Part shown: positions 9,896-20,302 of the stretch, one piece after another
Numbering within the stretch: position 1 is the first letter of the stretch
How the letters are laid out: the number at the start of each line of letters is the position of its first letter
Assembly: GCA_021732975.1 (NCBI GenBank)
Contig: JAKFWC010000009.1
Location: forward strand, 124,001-188,000
Direction of reading: 5' to 3'
DNA: 64,000 nt
Source: Planctomycetaceae bacterium
GTDB taxonomy: Bacteria; Planctomycetota; Planctomycetia; Planctomycetales; Planctomycetaceae
Program-made: the position numbers and the translations under genes
Notes under the pieces: generated by a model
What the model was told of the DNA's origin: nothing
What the model saw: only the letters and a program-made list of their open reading frames with translations
The model's database searches: none

Positions 9896-12337
9896 TCACG
9901 CCAGCTTCAGCAGCTTCCGCGTTAGCCATTCCAATCCCAGCAGCGTTACCAAAAGGTACATCACCCAGTCGCGATCCCATAATGTTCTCAGACGCTCATC
10001 AATCGTGAATGGTTCCCCACGGTTGGGCAGCAGCCCCGGCAACTTCTCCGCGGCTTCCGGCAGCGTGATGTAGTCGCCACCCGTGTCGCGGACCAAATCC
10101 CGAAGCAACGTCACGTTTTGTCGTACGTCCTGATCTTCCAGCTTTGGCAGGGAGACGGTCAAGGTGTCTGTGAGCCGATCGTCTGATTCCGGGACGGAAA
10201 GTTCGAGCTTATAAACGCCGGGCAGACTCACGCGGAAGTCGCCCACGAACTCGCCGGCGCGGGCTTCATCCCGCCGCAGTTTTGGGGCCGGCACGAGCGG
10301 TTTTCCCTGCGGATCGAACACTTCCAGTGGCACAGCGTCCATCACGAGCGGCTGGAATTGCGCATCGAGCAACCGCGCCCGCAACCGGGCGGTTTGCCCC
10401 AGTGTGAGTTTGCGGACTTCGGGCAGAAGGACGCCGCGCTTCGTGCCGCGTTTGGTGCGACCCTGGCCAACATTGCGGACGGCTTTGATCCACAACCGGT
10501 CGTAATCTTCATCGCTGACGGAACGCAGCCGCCAGAATTCACCACTGCCAAAGTACAAAACCCGACCCTGGCCGTAAAACTGTTCCGCGGCAAGAACCGG
10601 AAAACCGAACTCGTTCTGCGACCGCGGATCGGTAAACCGTGCAAGAACGGTTGCCCCGGCTTTTGCGCCGCTGGTCGAATAGCAGCGATAGAACCCCGGA
10701 AACTCTTTCCACCGGGCGAGCGATGAAGTCGGCTCGTCGGTCAATTGCAGCGCTTCCGCCCGTTGCCCTTCCGGCGTGAACTCCAGCGCCCACGGCTGGC
10801 TCGAATCCTGATCGAACCGCATTTCCGCGGCGAACGTGCTGAGCACGACCGGGTACAGTTCTTTCAACGGTTCGAGCTGGTCCTGTACCGGCGTCGGTTG
10901 TTCACCCGCCGCAGCCAGTTGCACCGTGTTGACATCTCCCGCGATGAGGATCAACCCCCCGGCTTCCTGATACACCCAGTCGCGCAGCAGGGCAATGCCT
11001 TCCGCGGGGACGAGTCGCCAATCGGGATCGAAGGCGATGATCACGTCATATTCAAAGAGTTTTTCCCGTTCGGCCGGGAACTGCAGCAGCAGATTGTTCG
11101 ATTCCTGACTCGTACCGATGGCGGCGGTTTGCAGGACGACATCGACATCGATCGACTTGTGCCGGAAGAGTAGATTTCGCACGAACTGGTAGTCGCGCAT
11201 CGGGCCGCCGGCGAGCAGTAGCACCTTCGTCGGCCGATCGAAGACCTGAATCGCGATTGACTGCTCATTGTCCTGAGCGTTGAACTCCGCGACCTTCACC
11301 GTGGGTTGCACCTTAACGGTGTAATCCCACCCCCCCGCGGCCGCCGGCTGCAGTTGAAATTTTACTTCCGCGGGGACACCGTCGGCGGGCAGGGTGAGCG
11401 TTTGCTCGTCCACCTGGACCGGAGTGTCGCCATCTTCCGGTTTGGACCACAACGTCGCCGTGACTTCGCGACCGGCTAACCCTTGTGCCTGAATGAACGC
11501 CGTGACATCGAACTTGTCGCCGAGTTGCACGTCCGTCGGCGATTGAATGTCGGCCAGTTGCAGATTGAGCGGTTGTTCGATACCGCCGATACCGACAGTG
11601 ACCAGACGTGTTTTTGCGGCGACGGCCCGATCGTGGGCAGTACTGACATCGATCCCCGCGTTGTTGCCGCCGTCGGTCACGACGACAATGCCAGACAGCG
11701 TTCGCCCCGCCGATTGGCGAATCAACTCACCGAGAGATTCACCGAGCCGCGTTTCCAGTCCGCGGGGTTGCAGCACCGTTGTCCAGTCCACAGTGGTTTC
11801 CGCGGTTTTCGTCTGGGGCGTCGTGTCGCGTAACGGATAGACGCGATGGGGACCGGCAAGCGCGGAGTCGAAGGTGAAGAGACTCACTTCATGATCGCGC
11901 CGCAGTTGTTCCAGCAACGGTGTGGATGTGAGCACTTTTTCGAGCGCTGCAGCCCGGCTGAGGGTTTCCGCGGTCGCACCCGTGGCCGGGGTGCCTTCGG
12001 CCGGATGACGCATGGAAAGCGACGTGTCCATCAGCACGGCGACGCGCGACGGGCGAAATGCTGTGCGTTGCGTGCGGTCTTGTGGATTGAGCGCGATGAG
12101 GAACAATGTCGCCAGCGCCGCGAGCCGCAACGCCGTCAACCAGACTCGCCACCCCCGATGCAGATCAATGGTATCCCGCCGGTACATCCACACGACCCAA
12201 GCCAATACCACCAGCGTGCCGCCGATGAGCAAGGTCCAGCCCAGCGGCGATTCCGGCCAATCCCATTCGCGCGCGGTCAGCGACCCCGCGGTGTCCACCG
12301 CGAGGAGTGCGTGCATGAGTGGGAAGGTGTTGAACAT
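9896..12337 (-). CDS. VWA-domain membrane protein with glutamine-amidotransferase-like region
   Basis: Protein of 813 residues. Two N-terminal membrane segments (about 34-50 and 66-84) are followed by a VWA domain with the MIDAS motif DTSLSM (104-109) and a strand ending GIVVVTDGGNNAGID. After a beta domain comes a Rossmann-like segment (PTKVLLLAGGPMRDYQFVR, about 372-390; then YDVIIAFDPDW). This is typical of the class I amidotransferase-like domain found in planctomycete VWA proteins. The C-terminus carries one more helix (about 786-806). It may start at Met1 or Met8. It presumably binds divalent metal and partner proteins; MoxR ATPases typically act on VWA partners. Confidence 0.82.
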   Translation of the reverse strand: MFNTFPLMHALLAVDTAGSLTAREWDWPESPLGWTLLIGGTLVVLAWVVWMYRRDTIDLHRGWRVWLTALRLAALATLFLIALNPQDRTQRTAFRPSRVAVLMDTSLSMRHPAEGTPATGATAETLSRAAALEKVLTSTPLLEQLRRDHEVSLFTFDSALAGPHRVYPLRDTTPQTKTAETTVDWTTVLQPRGLETRLGESLGELIRQSAGRTLSGIVVVTDGGNNAGIDVSTAHDRAVAAKTRLVTVGIGGIEQPLNLQLADIQSPTDVQLGDKFDVTAFIQAQGLAGREVTATLWSKPEDGDTPVQVDEQTLTLPADGVPAEVKFQLQPAAAGGWDYTVKVQPTVKVAEFNAQDNEQSIAIQVFDRPTKVLLLAGGPMRDYQFVRNLLFRHKSIDVDVVLQTAAIGTSQESNNLLLQFPAEREKLFEYDVIIAFDPDWRLVPAEGIALLRDWVYQEAGGLILIAGDVNTVQLAAAGEQPTPVQDQLEPLKELYPVVLSTFAAEMRFDQDSSQPWALEFTPEGQRAEALQLTDEPTSSLARWKEFPGFYRCYSTSGAKAGATVLARFTDPRSQNEFGFPVLAAEQFYGQGRVLYFGSGEFWRLRSVSDEDYDRLWIKAVRNVGQGRTKRGTKRGVLLPEVRKLTLGQTARLRARLLDAQFQPLVMDAVPLEVFDPQGKPLVPAPKLRRDEARAGEFVGDFRVSLPGVYKLELSVPESDDRLTDTLTVSLPKLEDQDVRQNVTLLRDLVRDTGGDYITLPEAAEKLPGLLPNRGEPFTIDERLRTLWDRDWVMYLLVTLLGLEWLTRKLLKLA

Positions 12338-12366
12338 GGGGTGTCAGTGGTCCGTTGTCTGTTTTA

Positions 12367-12434
12367 ACCAGCCCGTAGCGCGAGCAAGGGCGTCTTTTGT
12401 GAGTCATTCGCCCTTGCTCGCGCTACGGGCTGGT
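12367..12434. repeat. Perfect 26-bp palindrome between two VWA genes
   Basis: Arms 12367-12392 and 12409-12434 are exact reverse complements (ACCAGCCCGTAGCGCGAGCA at the left end) with a 16-base loop. A half copy of the same arm is at 19253-19280. Confidence 0.9.
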
Positions 12435-12439
12435 AAGGC

Positions 12440-14725
12440 TTAGGCTTTCATTGATGCCAATCCGGGTGTCGTCGCTTTCTTTAACGGCGGATGATAACTC
12501 AAACGGTACGCAAACCATTGTTCAAAGAGAAACAGTCCCAGCAGCAACCACAACAGCCACGCGCGGATTTCCGAGCCGGCTTCTTCGCCCTGCAACCATT
12601 GGAACTGGCCAGGCTCCTGAATGCGAACTTCACCCGCTTCGGTGAGTCGTTTGCGGAGATTATCGGTGGTGGCCAGGTCGAGATCGCTTTCGGATGTCGG
12701 GGGGTTATAGGCCAGAATACGCTCTTCGGCTTGCTGCGCCTGGTTGAGCAACCGCACCTGGTAAATGCCCGGCTCATCGGTCTCGCGAAATGTCGCCGCC
12801 AGGCGCAGGGCGGTTTCCGTGCTGTTTCCGTCCGACGGGGATTCTGGTTCCGGGGCGGCTTGCAGGCGGGACGTGCGGACGCCTTCGCTGGAGGGGGCCG
12901 TGATCTCGACTTGTTCCGTGTAGAGGGACGGATCGAGTGAAACGCGAATCGGTTCGCCAACGGTGCGGACCGGCAGGCCTCGATCCCGACGGGAGATGTA
13001 CTTCAGCAGATCGAGTTGAAACACCACGTAGCTCGGATTGCGGGCCCAGTCGTTCCATGTCGGGTTCGCGGTTGAGAGTCCCGCCACCACACGGCCGCTA
13101 CCGAACTCGCGCTCGATCACCAACGGCGCACGATTCCGCAGCGCGGCCAATGTCCGCGTGACATCACCACGACGGGCGTCATCACGGACCCAATCGGCAT
13201 GGGGCGGGAAATAACGGTTGACATGTACTCCCGCGAGGAACGGATTATCGTCTCCGGTGAGCACGGTAAACAACGGATGCGTCGACGGCACGAGATCGGC
13301 TTCCGTTGATGTCGGATCGGCCGTGAGCTCCTCGGTATTGAGCGACAACGGCAACGGAAAAAGTCCTTGACCACCGCGGTAGAGAGCTTCGTTGTAATGC
13401 ATCGGCCGGACGAGGTCGCCGACGAACCACACGAGTCCACCGCCGGCGCGAACATACGCTTCGAGCGGAGCAATCGCGTCCGGGGCAAGATCGGGCACGT
13501 TGAGCAGATAGATCACACGGAATTCATCGAGCGCTCGTCGTCGCAGTGAATCCGCGTTGTCGAGCGTAATCGCCACACCGGTGCTGGTGGGATCGGCAGC
13601 GAGCGCATCCGCCAGATAACTCGCGGCATCACCTTCGGGATCGCCGTCGAGAATCAGCACGGGAATTGTCGACGACACATCAACTGCGAGAAACCGTTCG
13701 TTGTCTTCGGCCAAAACATCGGCATCGAGCGCGGCCGCCAACCGATGCACGCGCGGTGTGACGAGCCGGATATCGACTTCATGATACGCGGTTTCGTTCG
13801 GGTCGATCTTGTCAAACACCGCACTCACGGGCAGCTTAACGCCATCGTCGCTGAGCGCCACGCGAACATCTTTCACCGCTTGTTCGCCGTAGTTGGTGAC
13901 GCCGACTTTGAGCCGCAACGGTACGCCTGCGGCGGCGATTTGGACGGCCCCACTCAGTTCTGTCAGCGCCAGATTTGCCTGCCGCTTGGGCACCGTTTTC
14001 ACGAGATTCACCGTCACCCCGGCCGCGGTGAGTTCCCCAACAGCGGCGGCAATGGCCTTCTGATCCTTCCAATCTCGCTCGCGGTAGTCTGACAGGATGT
14101 GCAGATGTTGCACGGTTCCTTTTTCCTCGGACAAGAACTGCTTCGCCTGCCGCAACCCGGCGAGCAAATCTAACCCTTGATGCGTTGACTGAAAGATGTC
14201 CGGTTCGAGTTTCGAACGCATTTCCAGCACGAAAGCGTCGTTCACATCGCGCTGCGACACGAATGGCTGCTCAGGACGTGACAACAGCATCAGCGAGAAT
14301 GTCTGCGTATCGGGCCGCAATGCACCCTCGGAGAGTAGCTGGTTGATGACACCGAGCGATTCTTTGAACGCGGTGGTCTCGCCCCAGCGTTCGCGCATCG
14401 AACCGCTGTCATCGAGCAGCACGACATGATGCGCTTTCGCCCCGCGAAACAACGACAACTGCTGCGGATCAAGAATCAGCCGCGCGATCAGCAGCATGAT
14501 CAGAAAGACCATTGCCACGCGCGTCAACAAGAGAAGCATTTGTTCAAGGAGCAACCGTCGCCGATTGCGCTGCTGGCTTTGCAGCAGGAATTCCATCGCC
14601 GCAAACCGCACGCGGCGAAACCGCATCCGGTTGATGAGATGGATGATAATCGGCACCGCCACCAGCGACGCCCCGGCAACCACCAGCGTCGGATTGAAAA
14701 AGTGGGTGGCGAGCCAGGAATTCAT
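12440..14725 (-). CDS. BatA-like membrane protein (aerotolerance N-terminal domain plus VWA)
   Basis: Protein of 761 residues counted from the ATG at 14725. The in-frame extension to 14869 only reads through a palindromic repeat and is rejected. Residues 1-85 are the Bat-type N-terminal domain (two helices with IIIHLINRMRFRRVRFAAM between them). The VWA domain follows, with DDSGSM at 105-110. A Rossmann-like segment resembling that of the next gene follows (IPVLILDGDPEGDAASYL), and a membrane helix lies near the C-terminus (WLLWLLLGLFLFEQWFAY). It belongs with MoxR and DUF58 in the well-known MoxR/Bat gene arrangement, whose role in stress or envelope maintenance is only partly known. Confidence 0.85.
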   Translation of the reverse strand: MNSWLATHFFNPTLVVAGASLVAVPIIIHLINRMRFRRVRFAAMEFLLQSQQRNRRRLLLEQMLLLLTRVAMVFLIMLLIARLILDPQQLSLFRGAKAHHVVLLDDSGSMRERWGETTAFKESLGVINQLLSEGALRPDTQTFSLMLLSRPEQPFVSQRDVNDAFVLEMRSKLEPDIFQSTHQGLDLLAGLRQAKQFLSEEKGTVQHLHILSDYRERDWKDQKAIAAAVGELTAAGVTVNLVKTVPKRQANLALTELSGAVQIAAAGVPLRLKVGVTNYGEQAVKDVRVALSDDGVKLPVSAVFDKIDPNETAYHEVDIRLVTPRVHRLAAALDADVLAEDNERFLAVDVSSTIPVLILDGDPEGDAASYLADALAADPTSTGVAITLDNADSLRRRALDEFRVIYLLNVPDLAPDAIAPLEAYVRAGGGLVWFVGDLVRPMHYNEALYRGGQGLFPLPLSLNTEELTADPTSTEADLVPSTHPLFTVLTGDDNPFLAGVHVNRYFPPHADWVRDDARRGDVTRTLAALRNRAPLVIEREFGSGRVVAGLSTANPTWNDWARNPSYVVFQLDLLKYISRRDRGLPVRTVGEPIRVSLDPSLYTEQVEITAPSSEGVRTSRLQAAPEPESPSDGNSTETALRLAATFRETDEPGIYQVRLLNQAQQAEERILAYNPPTSESDLDLATTDNLRKRLTEAGEVRIQEPGQFQWLQGEEAGSEIRAWLLWLLLGLFLFEQWFAYRLSYHPPLKKATTPGLASMKA

Positions 14726-14774
14726 GGGGTGGTTGGTGGTCGATGGTGAATGGTTGATGGTTGATGGTCGGGAA

Positions 14775-14863
14775 AAATGTCGAATGAGGAAGGCAGAATG
14801 TCGAAATCGTTCAGTCGGCGTCTCGTCTTCCTTTCGACATTCTGCCTTCCTCATTCGACATTT
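14775..14863. repeat. Perfect 32-bp palindrome between DUF58 and BatA-like genes
   Basis: Arms 14775-14806 and 14832-14863 are exact reverse complements over 32 bases, starting AAATGTCGAATGAGGAAGGC, with a 25-base loop. It fills the gap before the BatA-like start, followed by short ATGGTTGATGG direct repeats (about 14735-14770). Confidence 0.92.
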
Positions 14864-15742
14864 CATCACTGTCTAACGGCCTGACGCATGCCGACGCGAT
14901 GGGTTAAATAGTGCGACAACACGGCCGACAGGTGTTCGCTGGTGCGGATCGTCTGGTAATCAATCAGGTGCTGGGCACAGAACCGGTGGACTTCTTCGAG
15001 ATACGCTTTCATCGCGGCAAGATAACCGTCCCGCAGCGCTCGCGGGTCGCAGATCATCTCGCCCGCTTCTTCCAAACCTTCAAACTTGGTGGTGCCTGCA
15101 TAGGGAAAATCGAGTTCGGCGTCATCGAGCACGTGGAAGACCATGACATCGTGTCCGCGGGTGCGGAGCAGTTTGAGTCCCTTCATTAAACCCGCGCGAT
15201 CGGCGAGCAGATCGGACACAATCACGATCAAACCGCGACGGTTGTATTCGTCCGCAACTTTGAACAGGACATCAGAAATCGACGTTTTCTGTTGGGGTTT
15301 CGCGGCATCGAGCGCGGCGAGCAACGCTGTCAAATGATTGAGCTTGCTGCTCTGCTGAACGCGTTGACGGATGGCCGAATCAAACGTCACTAAGCCGACG
15401 GCGTCACTTTGTTTCAGCAGCAGGTACGACAGCGATGCGGCGATACGGCAGGCGTATTCGTACTTGGTGAGATCGCCGCTGCCGAACTGCATCGACTCGC
15501 TGACATCCACGACCAGCGTGGTGCGAAGATTCGTTTCCTCTTCGTACTGCTTGATATAGTACTTGTCGGTCTTTGACCAGACCTTCCAGTCGATGCGCCG
15601 GATGTCATCACCCGGAACGTATTCCCGGTGCTGGGCGAATTCGATGGATTGACCGAAGTACGGACTGCGATGACCGCCAGACAAAAAGCCTTCGACGACG
15701 TTCCGTGCGACGACTTCCAGCCGGGCGATCCGCGCGATCGTC

Positions 15743-16798
<1,056 letters not shown>

Positions 16799-17319
16799 AT
16801 CGCACTCTTTTCGTGAGACCGCAATCCCTGGTCGACAGCGAAAGGCCTGTGAAGGCCTGTCCTGTCATGCTAACACCGGTCTCCCCTCGCCGCGACCCTA
16901 CGGGTTAGGGAATTCAAATCGGGCTATGGAAACACGCCACTGAATTTGGTGCAGGGTGCCACGGGCGGCTCGTCCGCCCGTGTCTTCGATCGGACGGCAA
17001 CGTGATCATTATCAGGGAAGAGAACCGTCCCAAACGTGCTGCCAATTCACACTGGCGGGCAAGCCGCCAGTGGTACCCGACGACATGCTACTGCTTCGGA
17101 GTCCGCGGAGAAGCAGTGTCTTCGAGTGCTTCACGAAGCGTTCAACACTACTTCGCGGACGAAGCCGTGGCACACATCCGTTCGTGTTGCAGATCAAACA
17201 GTGCCACCCCGCCGAAATGGGCGCTGCCGTGGATGGTGGGGTTCCTGATCGTGGCTCCAACCGATTAGAATCGTCGGGAGCCCCCCCACTCAATGATACA
17301 CGCGACCGAGGAGCTAACC
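16799..17319. other. Intergenic region with several small hairpins, no gene seen
   Basis: This divergent gap of about 520 bases separates moxR (minus) from the small gene at 17320 (plus). It holds short perfect stems: CACGGGCGG/CCGCCCGTG (16960-16968 and 16974-16982, 5-base loop) and CACTGGCGG/CCGCCAGTG (17050-17058 and 17064-17072, 5-base loop). An imperfect long inverted repeat lies at about 17100-17160. Short open frames across it are made of these repeats and look non-coding. A TAGAAT box at 17266-17271 is a possible -10 element for the plus-strand gene. Confidence 0.6.
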
Positions 17320-17745
17320 ATGTCCTGGGACGGCCTGATTTTTCGCGCCCGGGAAGTCCGTTCGGTCAATGATCTCCCGAAGGATTATGTGCTCCCGTCG
17401 TTGGGAACTACCGAGGAAATCGGGACGGTCCTGCGCGAACTCTTTCCCGACCAGTCACACCATCACGGACAGTGCTGCGTCGAGGGAGATGGTTTTTGGC
17501 TTGAACTCAATTTCGGCTATCCGAAAGACAAACCGGTCCGCGAACACATCGGGGTGCGCTGCAATGCCGGGTTGGGGGCCATGTCCGTGCTACGACAAGT
17601 GTGCGAGGCGTTTGCTGCCCGACTCGTTGATGTACAAACCAGCGACTTCGCTGATTTCGATGCGGACACCCAGACGAGCATGCGCACTTTCGCGGAATGG
17701 CGTGATCGAAACCTGTCGCCGCGCGATTCCACGCATGAAGATTGA
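17320..17745 (+). CDS. Small hypothetical protein
   Basis: Protein of 141 residues with no signal peptide or membrane segment. The ATG at 17320 is preceded by a clear GAGGAG Shine-Dalgarno site (17308-17313), which decides against the in-frame ATG at 17293. The sequence is mixed alpha/beta, with a His-rich turn (QSHHHGQCC). I do not recognise the family. It is a single plus-strand gene between the MoxR and Tad clusters and converges on tadC. Confidence 0.7.
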   Translation: MSWDGLIFRAREVRSVNDLPKDYVLPSLGTTEEIGTVLRELFPDQSHHHGQCCVEGDGFWLELNFGYPKDKPVREHIGVRCNAGLGAMSVLRQVCEAFAARLVDVQTSDFADFDADTQTSMRTFAEWRDRNLSPRDSTHED

Positions 17746-17775
17746 ATTCTCGCATCGGCTATGCGCAGTCGCCGA

Positions 17776-19062
17776 CTACGGCTGTTGCCCCGCGTTTGGA
17801 TCAGGCACCGGACCGGCGCGGCGGATCGCGTTCAGGCGGGCGATCGCGCCGGAGCCTTGGTCGAGGGAGGCGCGGCCGCCTTCGTAGAAGAACTTCGAGA
17901 GTTCCACAATCGCCGGGCCGAGCAGGAACAGGTAGACCGCGGGCATCAGGCAGAACACGGTCGGAAAGAGCAGGCGGAAGGTCGCGCGGTTCCCTTTTTC
18001 ATCGGTCCGTTGCCGCAGACTTTCCCGCATCGTGTCGGAGTACGATGTCAACGCTTCGGTGACACTCGTCCCCATCCGTTCGGTCTGGATGATCAGCGAT
18101 GTGAACGAGTGGACTTCCGGGATGTCCATGCGTTTGTTGAAGTTTTCGAGGGCCGTCGGCAACCCGGCGAGTGATGCTTGTTCGAGGACAATTCGCAGTT
18201 CTTGGGCGAGGGCGGGGTAGGGGCCGCGCAGGTCACGAAGGATGCGGCGCAATGATTCGGGAATCGTCAGGCCCTGGCTCACGCACATGTTGAGCATGTC
18301 GAGCAGGTCGGGCATCCCTTGTTCGATCTGGCTGCGCCGTTCGGCGGCTTTTCCACGGACATACAGGCGCGGAAAGGCCCAGCCTAGCAACGGCAGCGTC
18401 ACGATCGAAATGACCGCGATCCATTCCAGACGTTGGGGAGCGAGAATCAGCGCCACGCCGCCGAGGACCAGTCCGAACATCATCAACAAATAGCGTGACG
18501 CAGCGAGGTTCTCGAACGCGTGCGGCTGGTAGTATCCCGCCGTTTGAAGTTCTTTGCGGGCCTCCTCCTGCCGCGGTTCCGAATCCGGCAGCATGGCGGC
18601 CAGCGTCGGTGTCAGTCCGCCAAAGGCGAGATCATCGGTCCGGACCGACGGCACATCCGATGGCCGAATGAACGGCAGCGAACGCGCTACTTCCTGTGGC
18701 CGTAGTCCGAGTTTGCGTTCCCATGAAGGAACATGCGAGGCGGTTGTCGTTGCTGGGGCCGCTGTCGCAGCAATCGTCGGCGTGACCGCCTCCGGCGTCT
18801 TCAGGATGGAAACTTCTGGCACGGGGCTCGTCGCGGGAAGCGGCCGTGGGACGATAGGCGCGGGTTCAATGTGCGCCGCTGCTACGGTGCGCACGGGTTC
18901 CGTCGGTTGGGATTCACGTCGTGGTGTGGGTCGCGGTTCTGTTATCGCAGGGCGACGGTCGAAACGGTTGACTTGCCGCTTCTGCCAAATGCGGAACAGC
19001 AGCCAGACAACGGCCACGCCCGAGACGACGTAGAAGGCGGATAACATCCAGGGGGGGAACAT
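17776..19062 (-). CDS. tadC: Tad pilus inner-membrane platform protein TadC-like (T2SSF domain)
   Basis: Protein of 428 residues if it starts at the ATG at 19062, which has a GGAG site six bases upstream; an ATG at 19089 is also in frame. It has an N-terminal membrane helix (about 5-24), a Pro/Thr/Ala-rich linker (about 30-150), two helices (about 190-235), a cytoplasmic T2SSF domain (about 245-365, with MPDLLDMLNMCVSQGLTIPE and a PEVHSFTSLIIQTERMGTSV segment) and C-terminal helices. Together with TadB it would form the platform on which the CpaF ATPase drives pilus assembly. The long N-terminal linker is unusual for TadC. Confidence 0.88.
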   Translation of the reverse strand: MFPPWMLSAFYVVSGVAVVWLLFRIWQKRQVNRFDRRPAITEPRPTPRRESQPTEPVRTVAAAHIEPAPIVPRPLPATSPVPEVSILKTPEAVTPTIAATAAPATTTASHVPSWERKLGLRPQEVARSLPFIRPSDVPSVRTDDLAFGGLTPTLAAMLPDSEPRQEEARKELQTAGYYQPHAFENLAASRYLLMMFGLVLGGVALILAPQRLEWIAVISIVTLPLLGWAFPRLYVRGKAAERRSQIEQGMPDLLDMLNMCVSQGLTIPESLRRILRDLRGPYPALAQELRIVLEQASLAGLPTALENFNKRMDIPEVHSFTSLIIQTERMGTSVTEALTSYSDTMRESLRQRTDEKGNRATFRLLFPTVFCLMPAVYLFLLGPAIVELSKFFYEGGRASLDQGSGAIARLNAIRRAGPVPDPNAGQQP

Positions 19063-19098
19063 ATAGGTCTCCGGTGGAACCGGGGGCATTACGGGGGA

Positions 19099-19280
19099 AA
19101 ATTCGAAATCCGAATGTCGAAATCCGAAGGAATGTCAGAATTCAAAGGAGAGAAAACGCGCTTGTTGATGCGAACGGGTCTTAGTTATTCCGTTTGTTTT
19201 TTCGAGATTCGTGCTTGTTTCGAATTTCGTACTTCGGATTTCTTTGTATTGACGCCCTTGCTGGCGCTACGGGCTGGTTA
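19099..19280. repeat. Dispersed repeat between tadB and tadC, plus half palindrome
   Basis: CGAAATCCGAATGTCGAAAT (from 19104) and its inverted form near 19220-19242 (CGAATTTCG, CTTCGGATTTC) frame a T-rich centre. The adjoining 19253-19280 is one arm of the palindrome seen at 12367-12434 (one mismatch) and includes the tadB stop codon. Confidence 0.75.
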
Positions 19281-20138
19281 GGTTCGTTCGCTGTCGCGCA
19301 GGATGCGAAACACCCACAGGGCTCCGAAGATTTCCAACGCGACGGCTAACAGTGTGGCATTGCGGCCCCAGGTGGAACCGAGCAGCTTCGAGAAGTAATC
19401 CGGGTCGCGGAACAGGAAGAACGTCAGCACTGCGGGGGGAATCAAGACCATCAGGATTGCCGTCGCCCGGCTCGCGGCGGTGGCAGCCCGGAGACGACCG
19501 AGAAACAGCAACCGGTCGCGCACGGTTTGCGACAACCGCGTAAGGACCGTCACCAAGTCGCCCCCGGTCTGCTGTTGCACGACCAGCGTCGTGCGCAGCA
19601 GATTGAGCGTCATCAACCCCGTGCGATACGGCAGGTCGGCCATCGCATCGTACAACGACATCCCCATTTCCATGCGACCGCTGGCAAGTCGTAATTCACC
19701 GCCCAAGGGTAAAGGCGTATCCGCGGCGACAAGTTGCAAACATTGTTCGACGCTTCGCCCCGTTTTTGCGGCACGGGCCAGTTCTTCGAGCATTGGCGGT
19801 AATTGCTGCATCAGATGTTTTTGACGCTGCGCCCGGGAAAACATCGCCGCACAAATCGGAACGAGGAAGCCCATCATCCCAGCAAACGCCGTCGTCAACA
19901 GATTCTCATGGACGACGAAAACCAACCCGCCGAGGGTGATCGCGCTGAGAATGCACAGCAGCAATACGACGGTCGGCGACAATCCCCAGCCGCATTGCAG
20001 CATGAGTGTGTCGAACCAACTGTTGATGCGGTCGGACGTATCGACATCACGACCGGTGCCGAACTGATCCTGGTCTTTCAGGATCCCGGCAAACTCGGGT
20101 CGCGGCTCGATCGTCGACGAAAAGGTGGTGGCAGCCAT
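19278..20138 (-). CDS. tadB: Tad pilus inner-membrane platform protein TadB-like (T2SSF domain)
   Basis: Protein of 286 residues from the ATG at 20138. The longer frame to 20210 reads through a dispersed repeat and is rejected. Two helices (about 55-100) precede a T2SSF domain (about 120-240, with MLEELARAAKTGRSVEQCLQ and a VVQQQTGGDLVTVLTRLSQ segment), and two C-terminal helices follow. Its TAA stop (19278-19280) lies within a half copy of a palindromic element, so the last codons may have been set by that insertion. It pairs with TadC in the Tad secretion platform. Confidence 0.88.
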   Translation of the reverse strand: MAATTFSSTIEPRPEFAGILKDQDQFGTGRDVDTSDRINSWFDTLMLQCGWGLSPTVVLLLCILSAITLGGLVFVVHENLLTTAFAGMMGFLVPICAAMFSRAQRQKHLMQQLPPMLEELARAAKTGRSVEQCLQLVAADTPLPLGGELRLASGRMEMGMSLYDAMADLPYRTGLMTLNLLRTTLVVQQQTGGDLVTVLTRLSQTVRDRLLFLGRLRAATAASRATAILMVLIPPAVLTFFLFRDPDYFSKLLGSTWGRNATLLAVALEIFGALWVFRILRDSERT

Positions 20139-20155
20139 ATTGTTTCCCGAGAAAC

Positions 20156-20301
20156 TCGAAATCCGAACGTCGAAATCCGAAGGAAATCCGAATGTTGAAG
20201 AGGGAAACATCCTCGATCAACGTTTTCGTTTTACCCCGTTTTCTGCTTTCAGAGTTGGTGTTTCCTTCGAATTTCGGATTTCGTGCTTCGGATTTCTTTT
20301 C
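20156..20301. repeat. Dispersed repeat between cpaF and tadB
   Basis: This is the same family as 19099-19247: CGAAATCCGAACGTCGAAAT and AAGGAAATCCGAA on the left, TTCGAATTTCGGATTTCG and CTTCGGATTTC on the right, with a T-rich middle. It accounts for the false upstream extension of the tadB frame. Confidence 0.8.
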
Positions 20302-20302
20302 T

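Noticed and set aside
14726..14869. N-terminal extension of the BatA-like protein
   Set aside because: These codons come entirely from a 32-bp palindrome and short direct repeats; the Bat-type N-terminal domain begins at the ATG at 14725.
16960..17160. Possible CRISPR-like or small RNA cluster of hairpins
   Set aside because: The stems differ in sequence and spacing and there are no regular repeats or spacers; they look like scattered dispersed elements.
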